Part shown: positions 26,238 to 35,724 of the stretch, one piece after another
How positions within the stretch are numbered: position 1 is the stretch's first letter
Layout: each line of letters begins with the position of its first letter
Made by a program: the position numbers and the translations under genes
Assembly (NCBI GenBank): GCA_029959615.1
Contig: JASCOD010000002.1
Span: 682,001-746,000, forward strand
From: Flavobacteriaceae bacterium PS02338
Lineage (GTDB): Bacteria > Bacteroidota > Bacteroidia > Sphingobacteriales > Sphingobacteriaceae
Reading direction: 5' to 3'
DNA: 64,000 nucleotides
Notes under the pieces: generated by a model
What the model saw: only the letters and a program-made list of their open reading frames with translations
Database searches by the model: none
Told to the model about the DNA's origin: nothing

Positions 26238-29132
26238 ATGCAGAAAAAACTCATTTTGTTTTTAGTATTATTCAGCAATACTGTTTTTGCGCAAAAAAAA
26301 CCTTTAGACCATAGTGTTTATGATATTTGGCAATCAGTAGGAAGTAGACAATTATCAAATAACGGTAGTTGGGCCAGTTTCATCGTCAGCCCTCAAGAAG
26401 GTGACGGAAATCTATTTTTGCAAGAAACAATTACTCCTAGCGGACGTAAGCTAACTATTGCTAGAGGTACAAATTTATCGCTTAGTAACGACTCTAAATT
26501 TGCTGCAGTAGCTATTAAACCTCTGTTTAAGGATACAAGACTAGCTAAAATAAAAAAGAAAAAACCTGATGAATTAACGAAAGATACTTTGGGGATCGTA
26601 AACTTGACTACTTTAAACGTAACTAAAATCCCTCGTGTTAAGTCTTTTTCTTTTCCAGATAAGGGAGCTGCAATCATTGCCTATACTTTAGAGAAGCCAG
26701 TAGATACCTCAAAAAAAAATAAAACTACATCGGCTGCACCAGATAAAAATGATAGTGATTTCTTTGCAGATGAACCTGCAGCTAATTCTACTGCAAGTAA
26801 AGAAGGTACTGATCTGATTGTTAAAAATTTAATTACAGGGATCGAAAAGACATACAAATATGTAACTGAATATCAGTTCAGTCAAAATGGGAAGTTATTG
26901 GCTTTTGCTTCATCTGGATCTAAAAAAGATGCAGCTGCTAAACCAGGTGTTTTTCTATTAAATACAGAAAAGTGGACTTTAAAAACCTTAGTAAAGGAAA
27001 AAGGCAACTTCAAAGGATTTATTTTTGATGAAGACAGCGAACACTTAGCATTTTTAGGAGAAACAGATCCAGAAAAAAAAGAAATCAAAGATTATAACAT
27101 TTACTATAACTCGTTAACATTAGATACAGCTCAAATCTTAGTAGACAATGAAATCCCGGGTTTACCAGCAAAGTATGTGGTAAGCGCAGATGGAAAGTTG
27201 AATTTTAGCAAGGATGGCACTAAATTATACTTCGGAATTGCGCCAGAGAAAAAACCAAAAGATACCACATTGGTGGATTTTGAAAATGCAAAATTAGATA
27301 TTTGGGGCTACAAGGATGACTATCTACAAACCATTCAATTGAAGAATGCAGATAGAGAAGCAAAAAGAAGTTATTTGAGTGTAATTGACGTTTACAGTTC
27401 AGACCCTAAAATCATTCCATTAACGGATGTAAAATTACCAGATGCTTCTTTGATAAACGAAGGAGATGCAACCTATGTATTGGCTTCTACAGATTTTGGT
27501 AATCGTGTAGCACAACAATGGACCGGAGGTAGCAAAAAAGACTACTATTTAGTTGACGTAAGAAATGGTAGTCGTAAAAAAGTTATCGAGGGATTAAATG
27601 GCCAAGCAATGGCTTCTCCAGGCGGACAATATGTGCTATATTTCAATAACGAAAATGGCAATTGGTATACTTATCAAATAGCGAGCGGAAAAATCACTTT
27701 ACTGAACAATAATATGTCTGCAAAATTTGCTGATGAAGAAAATGATGTGCCAGATTATGCTAGAAGTTACGGAATAGCTGGATGGACCGAAGATGATAAA
27801 TCAGTATTGATTAACGATCGTTATGATGTTTGGGCTTTCTCTCCAGATGGAAAATCTGCTCCAAAAAACGTCACTATTGGCTTTGGCCGTTCAAACAACA
27901 TTACACTACGTGTAGAACGCATCAGTATTGGCTCAGAACGACTGACTGGCATGAGAAATACTGGCGGAAATAGCGATGAACGCTTCTTTAAAAAGAATGA
28001 AGTTTTATATTTTGATGCATTAAATAACGTAACTAAAGAAAATGGCATCTTTCGCAAAGCTATAAACGACAATAAACTGCCAGAACTTTTAGTGATGGAA
28101 AAAGCTAAGTTCTCTTCTTTGGTTAAAGCTAAAGATGTAGACCTGTTCCTTTTTGATAAAGGAAGCTACGTCAAGTCGCCAGATGTTTACATTTCTAAAG
28201 ACTTAAAAACAGCTACAAAACTAAGCAATACAAACCCACAGCAAGCTAATTACAATTGGGGCACCAGCGAATTGGTAAATTGGACTACCCCTAAAGGTTT
28301 CAAATCACAGGGTATTTTATATAAACCAGAAGATTTTGATCCCAATAAGAAATATCCAATGATTGTGTATTTCTACGAGAAACTTTCTGATGGTTTGTAC
28401 ACTTATCAAGCTCCTGCTCCTACTCCATCCCGTTTAAATATTCCTTTCTTCGTTAGCAATGGTTACTTGGTTTTTGCTCCAGATATCAGTTATGAAATTG
28501 GACATCCCGGTAAATCTGCAGAAGAATTTATCAATTCTGGTGTAGAGCATTTGAAGAAAAATACCTGGGTAGATGGTACTAAAATTGGCATTCAAGGACA
28601 AAGCTGGGGTGGCTATCAAGTGGCACATTTAATTACAGCAACAAATATGTATGCTGCAGCTTGGGCTGGCGCACCAGTGGTTAACATGACCTCTGCGTAT
28701 GGCGGTATTCGTTGGGAAAGCGGTATGAACCGTCAGTTCCAATATGAGAAAACCCAAAGTAGAATAGGTGCAACCTTATGGGAAAAACCTGAATTATATA
28801 TCCAAAACTCACCTCTATTTAACTTTCCAAAGGTAAATACGCCAGTAGTGATAATGCATAACGATGCCGATGGAGCAGTGCCATGGTATCAAGGTATTGA
28901 GATGTTTACTGGCTTAAAACGTTTGGGCAAACCAGTTTGGCTATTGAATTATAACAACGAAGCGCACAACTTGGTACAACGCCAAAACAGAAAAGATATC
29001 CAAATTCGCGAGCAACAGTTCTTCGATTATTATCTAAAAGGTGCTAAAGCTCCAGTTTGGATGGTAGGCGGCGTACCTGCAACCGAGAAAGGTAAAACTT
29101 GGGGTTTTGAACTAACTGATGAGAAACCTTAA
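26238..29132 (+). CDS. secreted S9-family (prolyl oligopeptidase/DPP-type) serine peptidase
   Basis: 964 aa with a signal peptide (LVLFSNTVFAQ). A long N-terminal region of WD40-like beta-propeller repeats (about residues 30-680) precedes a C-terminal alpha/beta-hydrolase domain. Catalytic motifs are GQSWGGYQ (nucleophile Ser), HNDADGAVPW (Asp) and NNEAHNL (His). Periplasmic or secreted peptidase that removes dipeptides or cuts oligopeptides; specificity is not predictable. It is monocistronic between two dispersed repeats. Confidence 0.9.
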   Translation: MQKKLILFLVLFSNTVFAQKKPLDHSVYDIWQSVGSRQLSNNGSWASFIVSPQEGDGNLFLQETITPSGRKLTIARGTNLSLSNDSKFAAVAIKPLFKDTRLAKIKKKKPDELTKDTLGIVNLTTLNVTKIPRVKSFSFPDKGAAIIAYTLEKPVDTSKKNKTTSAAPDKNDSDFFADEPAANSTASKEGTDLIVKNLITGIEKTYKYVTEYQFSQNGKLLAFASSGSKKDAAAKPGVFLLNTEKWTLKTLVKEKGNFKGFIFDEDSEHLAFLGETDPEKKEIKDYNIYYNSLTLDTAQILVDNEIPGLPAKYVVSADGKLNFSKDGTKLYFGIAPEKKPKDTTLVDFENAKLDIWGYKDDYLQTIQLKNADREAKRSYLSVIDVYSSDPKIIPLTDVKLPDASLINEGDATYVLASTDFGNRVAQQWTGGSKKDYYLVDVRNGSRKKVIEGLNGQAMASPGGQYVLYFNNENGNWYTYQIASGKITLLNNNMSAKFADEENDVPDYARSYGIAGWTEDDKSVLINDRYDVWAFSPDGKSAPKNVTIGFGRSNNITLRVERISIGSERLTGMRNTGGNSDERFFKKNEVLYFDALNNVTKENGIFRKAINDNKLPELLVMEKAKFSSLVKAKDVDLFLFDKGSYVKSPDVYISKDLKTATKLSNTNPQQANYNWGTSELVNWTTPKGFKSQGILYKPEDFDPNKKYPMIVYFYEKLSDGLYTYQAPAPTPSRLNIPFFVSNGYLVFAPDISYEIGHPGKSAEEFINSGVEHLKKNTWVDGTKIGIQGQSWGGYQVAHLITATNMYAAAWAGAPVVNMTSAYGGIRWESGMNRQFQYEKTQSRIGATLWEKPELYIQNSPLFNFPKVNTPVVIMHNDADGAVPWYQGIEMFTGLKRLGKPVWLLNYNNEAHNLVQRQNRKDIQIREQQFFDYYLKGAKAPVWMVGGVPATEKGKTWGFELTDEKP

Positions 29133-29171
29133 TCAGTTGGCAGGCCTTAGTTAGCAGTAAATAATATATAA

Positions 29172-29278
29172 GCCGTCATTTCGAGCGAAACGTAGTGAAG
29201 TCGAGAAATCTTTGAACTATACACACTAAAGATTTTTCTCCCGATGGTTCGGGACTGAGCTCCAGTCGAAATGACGGC
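29172..29278. repeat. long inverted repeat, 'GCCGTCATTTCGA' family
   Basis: GCCGTCATTTCGA at 29172-29184 pairs with TCGAAATGACGGC at 29266-29278. The interior is also partly self-complementary (gagaaatctttg / aaagatttttctc). Partial members occur at 13200-13265. Confidence 0.75.
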
Positions 29279-29296
29279 ATTTTTATACATTATAAA

Positions 29297-30454
29297 ATGA
29301 ACATCAAATCAATCTTAACCAATTATGTAACCTTCGAAGAAAAAGCACTTATTAACCGCTTTTTCAAACATGAAGATATCCTTCCATTAATTAATCAGTT
29401 ACCGACGGAATTCAAAGTAGAAGAACTCGGTATTTCAGTAAATGGTAAAAGCATCAATGCCATTAAATGGGGAAATGGCAAAACCAGAATAATGTTATGG
29501 AGCCAGATGCACGGCGATGAGGCTACAGGAACCATGGCCTTAGTCGATTTGCTCAATTTCTTGAAATTAGACAGCGAACCGGTTAAACTAATCAGTAAAA
29601 ACTGCAAACTGCTCATTATCCCAATGGTTAATCCTGATGGTGCAGCTGCATTTACGAGAAGGAATGCCCAACAGATTGATATCAACAGAGACTTTATACA
29701 AACTGCAACGCCAGAAGGTAAAATATTAAAACAAGCGAGAAATGATTTCGAGCCAAGCTTTGGTTTCAATCTTCATGATCAAACTACCTTATGGAGTGTA
29801 GATGGCACGTTAAAACCCGCTACGCTATCTTACCTCGCCCCTGCATTTGACAAAGCACTTTCAATAAATGAGGTTCGCGAAAATGCGATGTTGATCATTG
29901 CGGATATGTTTAAGGAACTTGACCAGCTATTACCCAATCACATTGGCTTATTTGATGATGAATACGAGCCGAGAGCATTTGGCGATAACTTCCAAAAAGC
30001 AGGTACATCAACTATTTTAATTGAAGCGGGTGGTTATCAAAATGATTCAGAGAAACAGCAAATCAGAAAGTATTTTTTTGCGTCTATCCTATCTGGATTA
30101 ACTTCTATTGCAAGTAAAAGCTATGAGAAGCAAAGTACCGACAATTACTTTGCTATTCCTCAAAACAATAAACAGATTTTCCACTTAATGATTAATAACC
30201 TCCTGTTAAATGACATCAAAGTAAGCATTGGGATCAATTACGATGAATGCCCAAATACAGACGGTATGAGCACTTACAAATCATATAGCGTCCAAGATAT
30301 CGGAGATTTAAGTTTTTGCGATGCTTATCAAGTATATGATGCCCGTGATTGTAAATTAAATGGAGATATCTTTTTTAATAAAGCAGCAGATTTCAATTTA
30401 TCGAAGGAAGGGCAAATCATTTTAGCTTTTAACAATGGCCATTTGCTAACTTAA
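29297..30454 (+). CDS. M14-family zinc carboxypeptidase-like protein
   Basis: 385 aa with no signal peptide, so probably cytoplasmic, unlike most secreted M14 enzymes. Zinc-ligand motifs are visible: SQMHGDEATGTMA (H-x-x-E), MVNPDGA, and FNLHDQ (third His). An Arg/Asn pair (INRDF) is placed as in M14 substrate pockets, and the catalytic Glu is probably in ILIEAGG. The C-terminal 100 aa (after residue 285) form an extra domain without clear homology. Substrate may be a peptide or a muropeptide. Confidence 0.8.
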   Translation: MNIKSILTNYVTFEEKALINRFFKHEDILPLINQLPTEFKVEELGISVNGKSINAIKWGNGKTRIMLWSQMHGDEATGTMALVDLLNFLKLDSEPVKLISKNCKLLIIPMVNPDGAAAFTRRNAQQIDINRDFIQTATPEGKILKQARNDFEPSFGFNLHDQTTLWSVDGTLKPATLSYLAPAFDKALSINEVRENAMLIIADMFKELDQLLPNHIGLFDDEYEPRAFGDNFQKAGTSTILIEAGGYQNDSEKQQIRKYFFASILSGLTSIASKSYEKQSTDNYFAIPQNNKQIFHLMINNLLLNDIKVSIGINYDECPNTDGMSTYKSYSVQDIGDLSFCDAYQVYDARDCKLNGDIFFNKAADFNLSKEGQIILAFNNGHLLT

Positions 30455-30461
30455 TTCTTTT

Positions 30462-30522
30462 GCCACAGATACACGGATAATTTAAATTCAGGTTTGGAAG
30501 TATTAATCTGTGAATCTGTGGC
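30462..30522. repeat. inverted repeat, 'GCCACAGAT' family, copy C
   Basis: GCCACAGATACACGGAT against ATCTGTGAATCTGTGGC, 8 bp after the M14 stop codon. Confidence 0.75.
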
Positions 30523-30606
30523 AAAAAAATTCAAATTAAATCTTCTCTCATTTGCGGTAAAACACCGCAAAAACACTAAATTCAACGCACAAATAAACAC
30601 AAACAA

Positions 30607-31884
30607 ATGGCATTAAGTAGAATTTGGTCGGCATTTATCATTGTAGCTATTACCGTAGCTGCTATAAAATGCTTCTTTTTTGGTCAAACAGAGATATTTA
30701 GCTGGATGGTGATTGGCAAGGCCGATGACCCAACCAATTTAACCAAAGTTGATGGTGTAATACAAACCTGTTGGAATGCAGTAGAAATGTGCTTAAAACT
30801 AATAGGCATTTTAGCTTTCTTCATGGGCTTAATGAGTATTGCCGAAAAAGCTGGAGGCATTAGATTGTTATCAAAAATTGTAGGTCCATTTTTCTCGAAA
30901 TTGTTCCCTGAAGTACCTAAAGGTCATCCCGCTACAGGCCATATGGTGATGAACTTCTCTGCCAACTTGTTGGGGCTCGACAATGCGGCTACCCCTTTTG
31001 GCTTAAAAGCTATGGAAAGCCTGCAAGAACTAAATCCAAACAAATCGACTGCAAGTAACTCACAAATTATGTTCTTGTGCTTACACGCAGCTGGTTTAAG
31101 CCTTATACCAGTAAGTGTTATTGCATTGAGAGCTTCCTCAAATGCTTCAGACCCTACCGATATCTTCATACCCTGCTTAATCGTGACTTTTGTTGGTACC
31201 ATGACAGCCATGTTAATTGTTTCCTTCAAGCAAAAAATCAATATTTTTCAACCCGTAATTTTAGGATGGATCTTAGGAATCAGTACAATCATAGGTTTAT
31301 TGGTTTGGTATATTACTACATTAAACTCAAAGGATATTGCCTCTTTTTCTGGAACATTAAGCAGTGGTGTAATCCTTTTCATTGTATTGGCTATCTTACT
31401 GGGCGGTGTTTACAAAAAGATAGATGTTTTTGATGCTTTTGTAGATGGAGCCAAAGGCGGATTTGAAACTGCAGTTAAAATTATTCCCTACCTAGTAGGT
31501 ATGTTAGTCGCAATTAGCATGTTGCGTACCAGTGGAACATTTGATGTAGTTATTTTAGGAATAAAGAATTTCTTTACTTTTTTTGGAGCCGACACTCGCT
31601 TTGTTGAAGCACTACCCACGGCATTGATACGTCCCTTAAGTGGCGGTGGTGCTAGAGGAATGATGGTAGATACCATGACGGCCTATGGTGCTGATTCTTT
31701 CGCAAGTAAACTATCTGGGGTTTTCCAAGGCGCTGCAGATACAACTTTCTATGTAATTGCAGTTTATTTTGGTTCCATATCAGTTAAAAATACGCGTTAT
31801 GCAGTTGGCACCATGTTGCTAGCAGATTTAGCTGGCGTTTGTACGGCTATCGGATTAGCCTATCTGTTCTTTGGTAATAGTTAA
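30607..31884 (+). CDS. nucleoside-recognition (Gate) domain membrane protein, SpmA-SpmB fusion type
   Basis: 425 aa polytopic membrane protein. Two Gate domains are seen: the first with MVMNFSANLLGLDNAATPFGLKAM (SpmA signature) and the second, after about residue 260, with GGFETAVKIIPYLVGMLVA (SpmB signature). In Bacillus, spmA and spmB are separate sporulation genes. The fused form is common in non-sporulating Bacteroidota, where its role is unknown (probably transport). It has an efficient terminator shared with the convergent cold-shock gene. Confidence 0.85.
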   Translation: MALSRIWSAFIIVAITVAAIKCFFFGQTEIFSWMVIGKADDPTNLTKVDGVIQTCWNAVEMCLKLIGILAFFMGLMSIAEKAGGIRLLSKIVGPFFSKLFPEVPKGHPATGHMVMNFSANLLGLDNAATPFGLKAMESLQELNPNKSTASNSQIMFLCLHAAGLSLIPVSVIALRASSNASDPTDIFIPCLIVTFVGTMTAMLIVSFKQKINIFQPVILGWILGISTIIGLLVWYITTLNSKDIASFSGTLSSGVILFIVLAILLGGVYKKIDVFDAFVDGAKGGFETAVKIIPYLVGMLVAISMLRTSGTFDVVILGIKNFFTFFGADTRFVEALPTALIRPLSGGGARGMMVDTMTAYGADSFASKLSGVFQGAADTTFYVIAVYFGSISVKNTRYAVGTMLLADLAGVCTAIGLAYLFFGNS

Positions 31885-31899
31885 AAACGATATAATCAT

Positions 31900-31931
31900 A
31901 AAAAAGCCACATCTTTCGATGTGGCTTTTTT
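31900..31931. terminator. bidirectional terminator between spmAB-like gene and csp
   Basis: AAAAAAGCCACATC-tttc-GATGTGGCTTTTTT is symmetric, with A run on one side and T run on the other. It can end both converging genes. Confidence 0.9.
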
Positions 31932-31950
31932 ATAGACATATAATTGCTAA

Positions 31951-32148
31951 TTAGGCTCTTCTTACTTTTACAGCTTGTGGTCCTTTTTTACCTTCTGCTA
32001 CCTCAAACTCCACTTCATCATTTTCTTTAATTCCATTAATGCCGCCTTCTACGTCTTTAAAATGCACAAAGATTTCTTTGTTAGCGTCATGAGAGATGAA
32101 CCCATAACCTTTTTCGGTATTAAACCATTTTACTTTTCCGGTACTCAT
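31951..32148 (-). CDS. cold-shock domain protein
   Basis: 65-aa single CSD protein, a nucleic-acid-binding RNA chaperone. RNP1 (KGYGFISHD) and RNP2-like (IFVHFKDV) motifs are present with the N-terminal GKVKWFNTEKG. The 72-bp leader region upstream is AT-rich. Paralogs of cspA are usual in Bacteroidota, so a specific symbol is not given. Confidence 0.93.
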   Translation of the reverse strand: MSTGKVKWFNTEKGYGFISHDANKEIFVHFKDVEGGINGIKENDEVEFEVAEGKKGPQAVKVRRA

Positions 32149-32228
32149 TAGTTTTTAGTTCTACTATGTTAAAATTGATAATTAAAGTAAATCTAACGAT
32201 TTATTATTAACTATCAACCCCTTATAAA

Positions 32229-32864
32229 TTATTTATTCGGCTGAGGAGTAGTCCTCAAATAAGGTTTAATTACTTTATGTCCTTTCGGAAATTTAGCTGG
32301 AATATCCTCTGTCTTGATACTATTTACTACAATTACGTCCTCACCATCTTTCCAATCTGCTGGTGTAGCTACACTATATTTAGCTGTAAGTTGTAACGAA
32401 TCAATTACTCTTAAAATCTCATTAAAGTTTCTACCCGTAGAAGCAGGATAAGTAATGATCAATTTAACTTTCTTATCAGGACCAATCACAAATAAAGAAC
32501 GAACAGTCAAAGTTTCAGAAGCATTTGGATGAATCATATCATACAAATTTGCTACTGTTTTATCCGAATCCGCAATAATTGGAAAATCAACCTCAGTATT
32601 TTGCGTTTCGTTAATATCTTTAATCCAACCTAAATGAGACTCTACCGGATCAACGCTCAAAGCTAAAACTTTGACATTTCTTTGATCAAATTCTTTCTTT
32701 AAAGATGCTGTTCTTCCTAATTCTGTGGTACAAACTGGTGTATAATCTGCCGGATGCGAAAACAAAACTCCCCAGCTATCGCCTAAATATTCATAAAAGT
32801 CTATCTCACCTATAGATGTTATAGCTTTAAAATCTGGAGCAATATCCCCTATTCTGATACTCAT
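32229..32864 (-). CDS. 1-Cys peroxiredoxin (Prx6 type)
   Basis: 211 aa AhpC/TSA-fold peroxidase. The peroxidatic Cys lies in HPADYTPVCTTELG. The protein continues into the C-terminal 1-Cys Prx domain, with no C-terminal resolving Cys. It reduces hydrogen peroxide or alkyl hydroperoxides in the cytoplasm, with an unknown thiol partner. It stands alone with an 86-bp gap from the DUF72 gene. The family assignment is secure. Confidence 0.92.
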   Translation of the reverse strand: MSIRIGDIAPDFKAITSIGEIDFYEYLGDSWGVLFSHPADYTPVCTTELGRTASLKKEFDQRNVKVLALSVDPVESHLGWIKDINETQNTEVDFPIIADSDKTVANLYDMIHPNASETLTVRSLFVIGPDKKVKLIITYPASTGRNFNEILRVIDSLQLTAKYSVATPADWKDGEDVIVVNSIKTEDIPAKFPKGHKVIKPYLRTTPQPNK

Positions 32865-32950
32865 AGTGTTATTCTTTAAAATGAAAACTGATTAATTATT
32901 TTTTACAATTTACAAAATCAACATGGCTTTGGCAACGGCCGTAATATAGA

Positions 32951-33874
32951 TTAACCAAACAAGCCTCCCTGTTTGTGTATAAAATTGATACGAGGCAGCT
33001 TACTTCCCAATTTCTGATTAAACTGTTCGATGGTATAATCAGCAATTATTGGTGTATCACTTTCATCATGCTGATGCAAAAAGAAATAGATTTCCTCCAA
33101 TCCTTTATCCAACCATTGATCCAATCTTTCAATCCAGTCATCTACCCGTTTTTTATCAGAACTATCCAAAAACTTACCACCATTACCCACAAAACGTATA
33201 AAAGCTTTTGGAGTTGGTAATTCCATATGTACACAGTCTCTTCTTCCGCTAGCATCTGTTATGGCGGCCCCTATCTTCAAATCTGCCAATAAAGAAAACA
33301 ATGCTTTTCTATCATCAGCATTAGCAAACCATTCTTCATGTCTAACTTCTAAAAACAAATTGAAATCACGAGGCAGAGCTTCCAAATACGCCTTAAGAAC
33401 GGGTAAATTCTTTGGGCCAAAATTATCCCCTAGCTGTAAGAAACAAGGACCTAATTTATCTCCAAATGCACTAATTGCCTTTAAATATAAATCTGTCTCA
33501 GCTTGTGCATTATTCAGTCTTTTAATATGTGTAATCGCTCTAGAAAATTTCGGACAAAACAGGAAGTCTCCTCTCCGGTCCGCCATTTCTTTCCACTTGA
33601 GAATCTGCTCCTCCTTTGGAATACCGTAAAAAACAGCGTTAAGTTCAATAGAATTGAAATGCTTAACGTATTCCCCTAAAAAATCTTTTTCCTTCGTCTT
33701 GGGAGGATAAATCAAATTCAGCCATTCTTTTCTGCCCCACTTAGCACAACCTACAAAAAAACTGGGATTGTCAATTGGCTTACCATTCAAAGTAAGTTTA
33801 GTTTGCGCTCCATCTGGTGGCAAGGTAAAATCTACTTTATTTATTTCGTTTGTTTCTACTCTTCCAAATTCCAT
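32951..33874 (-). CDS. DUF72 family protein
   Basis: 307 aa, TIM-barrel DUF72 protein: VGCAKWGRKEWLNLIYPP, FNSIELNAVFYGIP, FCPKFSRAITHIKRL, LQLGDNFGP, EVRHEEWF and the C-terminal YFFLHQHDE segment. The biochemical role of the family is not established, although its residues suggest a metal- or nucleotide-binding barrel. No operon partner. Confidence 0.88.
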   Translation of the reverse strand: MEFGRVETNEINKVDFTLPPDGAQTKLTLNGKPIDNPSFFVGCAKWGRKEWLNLIYPPKTKEKDFLGEYVKHFNSIELNAVFYGIPKEEQILKWKEMADRRGDFLFCPKFSRAITHIKRLNNAQAETDLYLKAISAFGDKLGPCFLQLGDNFGPKNLPVLKAYLEALPRDFNLFLEVRHEEWFANADDRKALFSLLADLKIGAAITDASGRRDCVHMELPTPKAFIRFVGNGGKFLDSSDKKRVDDWIERLDQWLDKGLEEIYFFLHQHDESDTPIIADYTIEQFNQKLGSKLPRINFIHKQGGLFG

Positions 33875-33893
33875 CTTTAAATATAGTTAGTTA

Positions 33894-33977
33894 GCCACAG
33901 ATGCACAGATATCTACCTTAATGAGTTTAAAATCGAATATTTAATTTATATCAATATTATAACTGTGCATCTGCGGC
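33894..33977. repeat. inverted repeat, 'GCCACAGATGCACAGAT' family, copy D
   Basis: GCCACAGATGCACAG against CTGTGCATCTGCGGC, about 54 nt between the arms. It lies between the start of the DUF72 gene and the terminator of the protease gene. Confidence 0.7.
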
Positions 33978-33998
33978 TAATTTCGTACTTAAAAGAAA

Positions 33999-34030
33999 AA
34001 CCCCGAATACAATCAAATGTTTTCGGGGTT
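33999..34030 (-). terminator. intrinsic terminator of the sigma-protease operon
   Basis: AACCCCGAA against TTCGGGGTT. Read on the minus strand, the stem is followed by a T-rich run (TTTTTCTTTT). It lies 22 bp after the protease stop. Confidence 0.8.
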
Positions 34031-34051
34031 GCCCTATATGCTTATTAAAAA

Positions 34052-35152
34052 CTAATTGTTATTATAAACTTTAATCATGAATACGTAATCCTGCATTTTC
34101 TTAACCTGCATATCGCGTTTCATTCCTCTCAACACACTTTTCTTTCCATAAGAAATTCTCTTACTTAACGAGTCTTGCGGAATAGCATTTAAAGCTTCCA
34201 TAATATACTTTGATTTTACAGCAAAAGTAGCTCCGTCAGTTTTATTCTCTTTACCATTAATGATACCTACAATATTACCGCTGTTATCTAATAATGGACC
34301 ACCACTATTACCTGGATTTACCGGAATAGCTACCTGATAAGCTAATGTATCTCCATTAATACCCGTTTTAGAACTCACATAACCATCACCTAAAACAATA
34401 TCATCTTTAGGAAAACCTAAAGTATATACTGTTTCACCAACGCTAGAAACACCCTTCTTAATGTTATAAGGTAGTGTTGGAAGGTTATCAAAAGACTTAT
34501 CGTTAATTTTTAGGATAGCGATATCATTAACAGGATCGTTATAGAATGACTTTACTTTATAAGAACCTTTACTATTTTGTACATAAACAGAATCTGCACC
34601 ACGAACAACGTGATAATTGGTTACAATATAACCATTTCCAGAAATGGCAAAACCAGTACCACCAAAACTAGCTGGTTTGGCATTTGCATTTGTATTATCT
34701 GCTTTTCTAGATTTGATATCTCTAATTAGCGTATTTTGAGTAATTCTGAGCTTAGCCATATCCTTGCTCATCGCCTCAAAACTACCTGCTTGTTTATTAT
34801 TGCTTTGGATTGAATATAAAGAAACCATAGCCAATAAGATAAACGATGCAGCAATAGCTACAGCAGATCTATTGTTACGCCATAATTTGATTACTTTAGA
34901 AGGATGAGGTCTCAACTCCTCTGCTAGCGAAGGCACATCAATTTGTAAGTGTGCAGCGTCCATCTGTTCTTTAAGCTTAACGATGTTCGCATATTGGTTC
35001 ATCGATTCTAAAAAAACTTTATGCGCAACAACCTTATGATCCACCATTTGATCATTGCTACGTAGTTGTTCAAACGCAACACGCTCCTCTGGACTTAGCT
35101 TGCCGTTTAGGTAATCTTCAATAATAGCCTCTAGTTCTAAATCTTGTCTCAT
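34052..35152 (-). CDS. membrane-anchored trypsin-like protease with anti-sigma-like N-terminus
   Basis: 366 aa. Residues 1-90 are a helical cytoplasmic domain (DLELEAIIEDYLNGKLSPEE, zf-HC2/anti-sigma-like start but without Cys or His zinc ligands). A single TM is at about 97-115, followed by a periplasmic HtrA-type serine protease domain with His181 (VTNYHVVRG), Asp210 (NDIAIL) and Ser283 (NPGNSGGPL). No PDZ domain is seen, unlike DegP. It is the second gene of an operon with a sigma factor, 3 bp after it. Inference: the N-terminal domain binds the sigma factor, and the protease senses an envelope signal. Confidence 0.85.
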   Translation of the reverse strand: MRQDLELEAIIEDYLNGKLSPEERVAFEQLRSNDQMVDHKVVAHKVFLESMNQYANIVKLKEQMDAAHLQIDVPSLAEELRPHPSKVIKLWRNNRSAVAIAASFILLAMVSLYSIQSNNKQAGSFEAMSKDMAKLRITQNTLIRDIKSRKADNTNANAKPASFGGTGFAISGNGYIVTNYHVVRGADSVYVQNSKGSYKVKSFYNDPVNDIAILKINDKSFDNLPTLPYNIKKGVSSVGETVYTLGFPKDDIVLGDGYVSSKTGINGDTLAYQVAIPVNPGNSGGPLLDNSGNIVGIINGKENKTDGATFAVKSKYIMEALNAIPQDSLSKRISYGKKSVLRGMKRDMQVKKMQDYVFMIKVYNNN

Positions 35153-35155
35153 TTT

Positions 35156-35722
35156 CTATGATTGAAAAAATAATTTCTTTAATCGTTGTAGACACTTGTA
35201 CTTCTGTGTCTTTGCATTATCAGTATTCGTATAACCAAACTTCTCACAAATCTCCTGCATCGATTGGTTATTGATATAAAAGTCTTCTATAATCGTTTTA
35301 CAAGGTTCACCTAAACTTTCCAAAGCCACTTTCATCTTATCAAACTGCATGTCCTTTTGTTCATGCTGTTCCATATCTTCCTCAACAATCAGTACATCCT
35401 CAAAGTCAGCGATGTTACTCGTCTTTTTACTTTGCTGAGCAAGTTTCTTGAGCCAAATCCTTCTACTTACCGAATAAATATAGGTTTTCAGCTTACTGCT
35501 CAGCTCAAAACTTCCACTCTTAACCTTATTATAAAGAACAATTATAGCTTCCTGATAAACATCTTTAGCATCATCCTCATTGCCATTGTTATTTAAGATA
35601 AACTGTAATACCATCGGAAAATAGGCAGCATACAACTTATTTAATGCTTCCACCGAATTATTAAGTATCCCTAAAACAACCTCTCTATCTGTTGGTAACG
35701 AACTGCTAAACTTTATATTCAC
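35156..35722 (-). CDS. ECF-like sigma-70 family RNA polymerase sigma factor
   Basis: 188 aa with region 2 (LNKLYAAYFPMVLQFI...DVYQEAIIVLYNKVKSG) and region 4 (PCKTIIEDFYINNQSMQEICEKFGYTN, a helix-turn-helix) and no region 3, i.e. ECF architecture. The most upstream start is GTG at 35722, because a TAA stop lies immediately before it. A promoter-like element (35725-35754) ends only 3 nt upstream, so translation may be leaderless. It is co-transcribed with the membrane protease. The same promoter element precedes the neighbouring lipoprotein genes, suggesting autoregulation. Confidence 0.88.
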   Translation of the reverse strand: MNIKFSSSLPTDREVVLGILNNSVEALNKLYAAYFPMVLQFILNNNGNEDDAKDVYQEAIIVLYNKVKSGSFELSSKLKTYIYSVSRRIWLKKLAQQSKKTSNIADFEDVLIVEEDMEQHEQKDMQFDKMKVALESLGEPCKTIIEDFYINNQSMQEICEKFGYTNTDNAKTQKYKCLQRLKKLFFQS

Positions 35723-35724
35723 TT

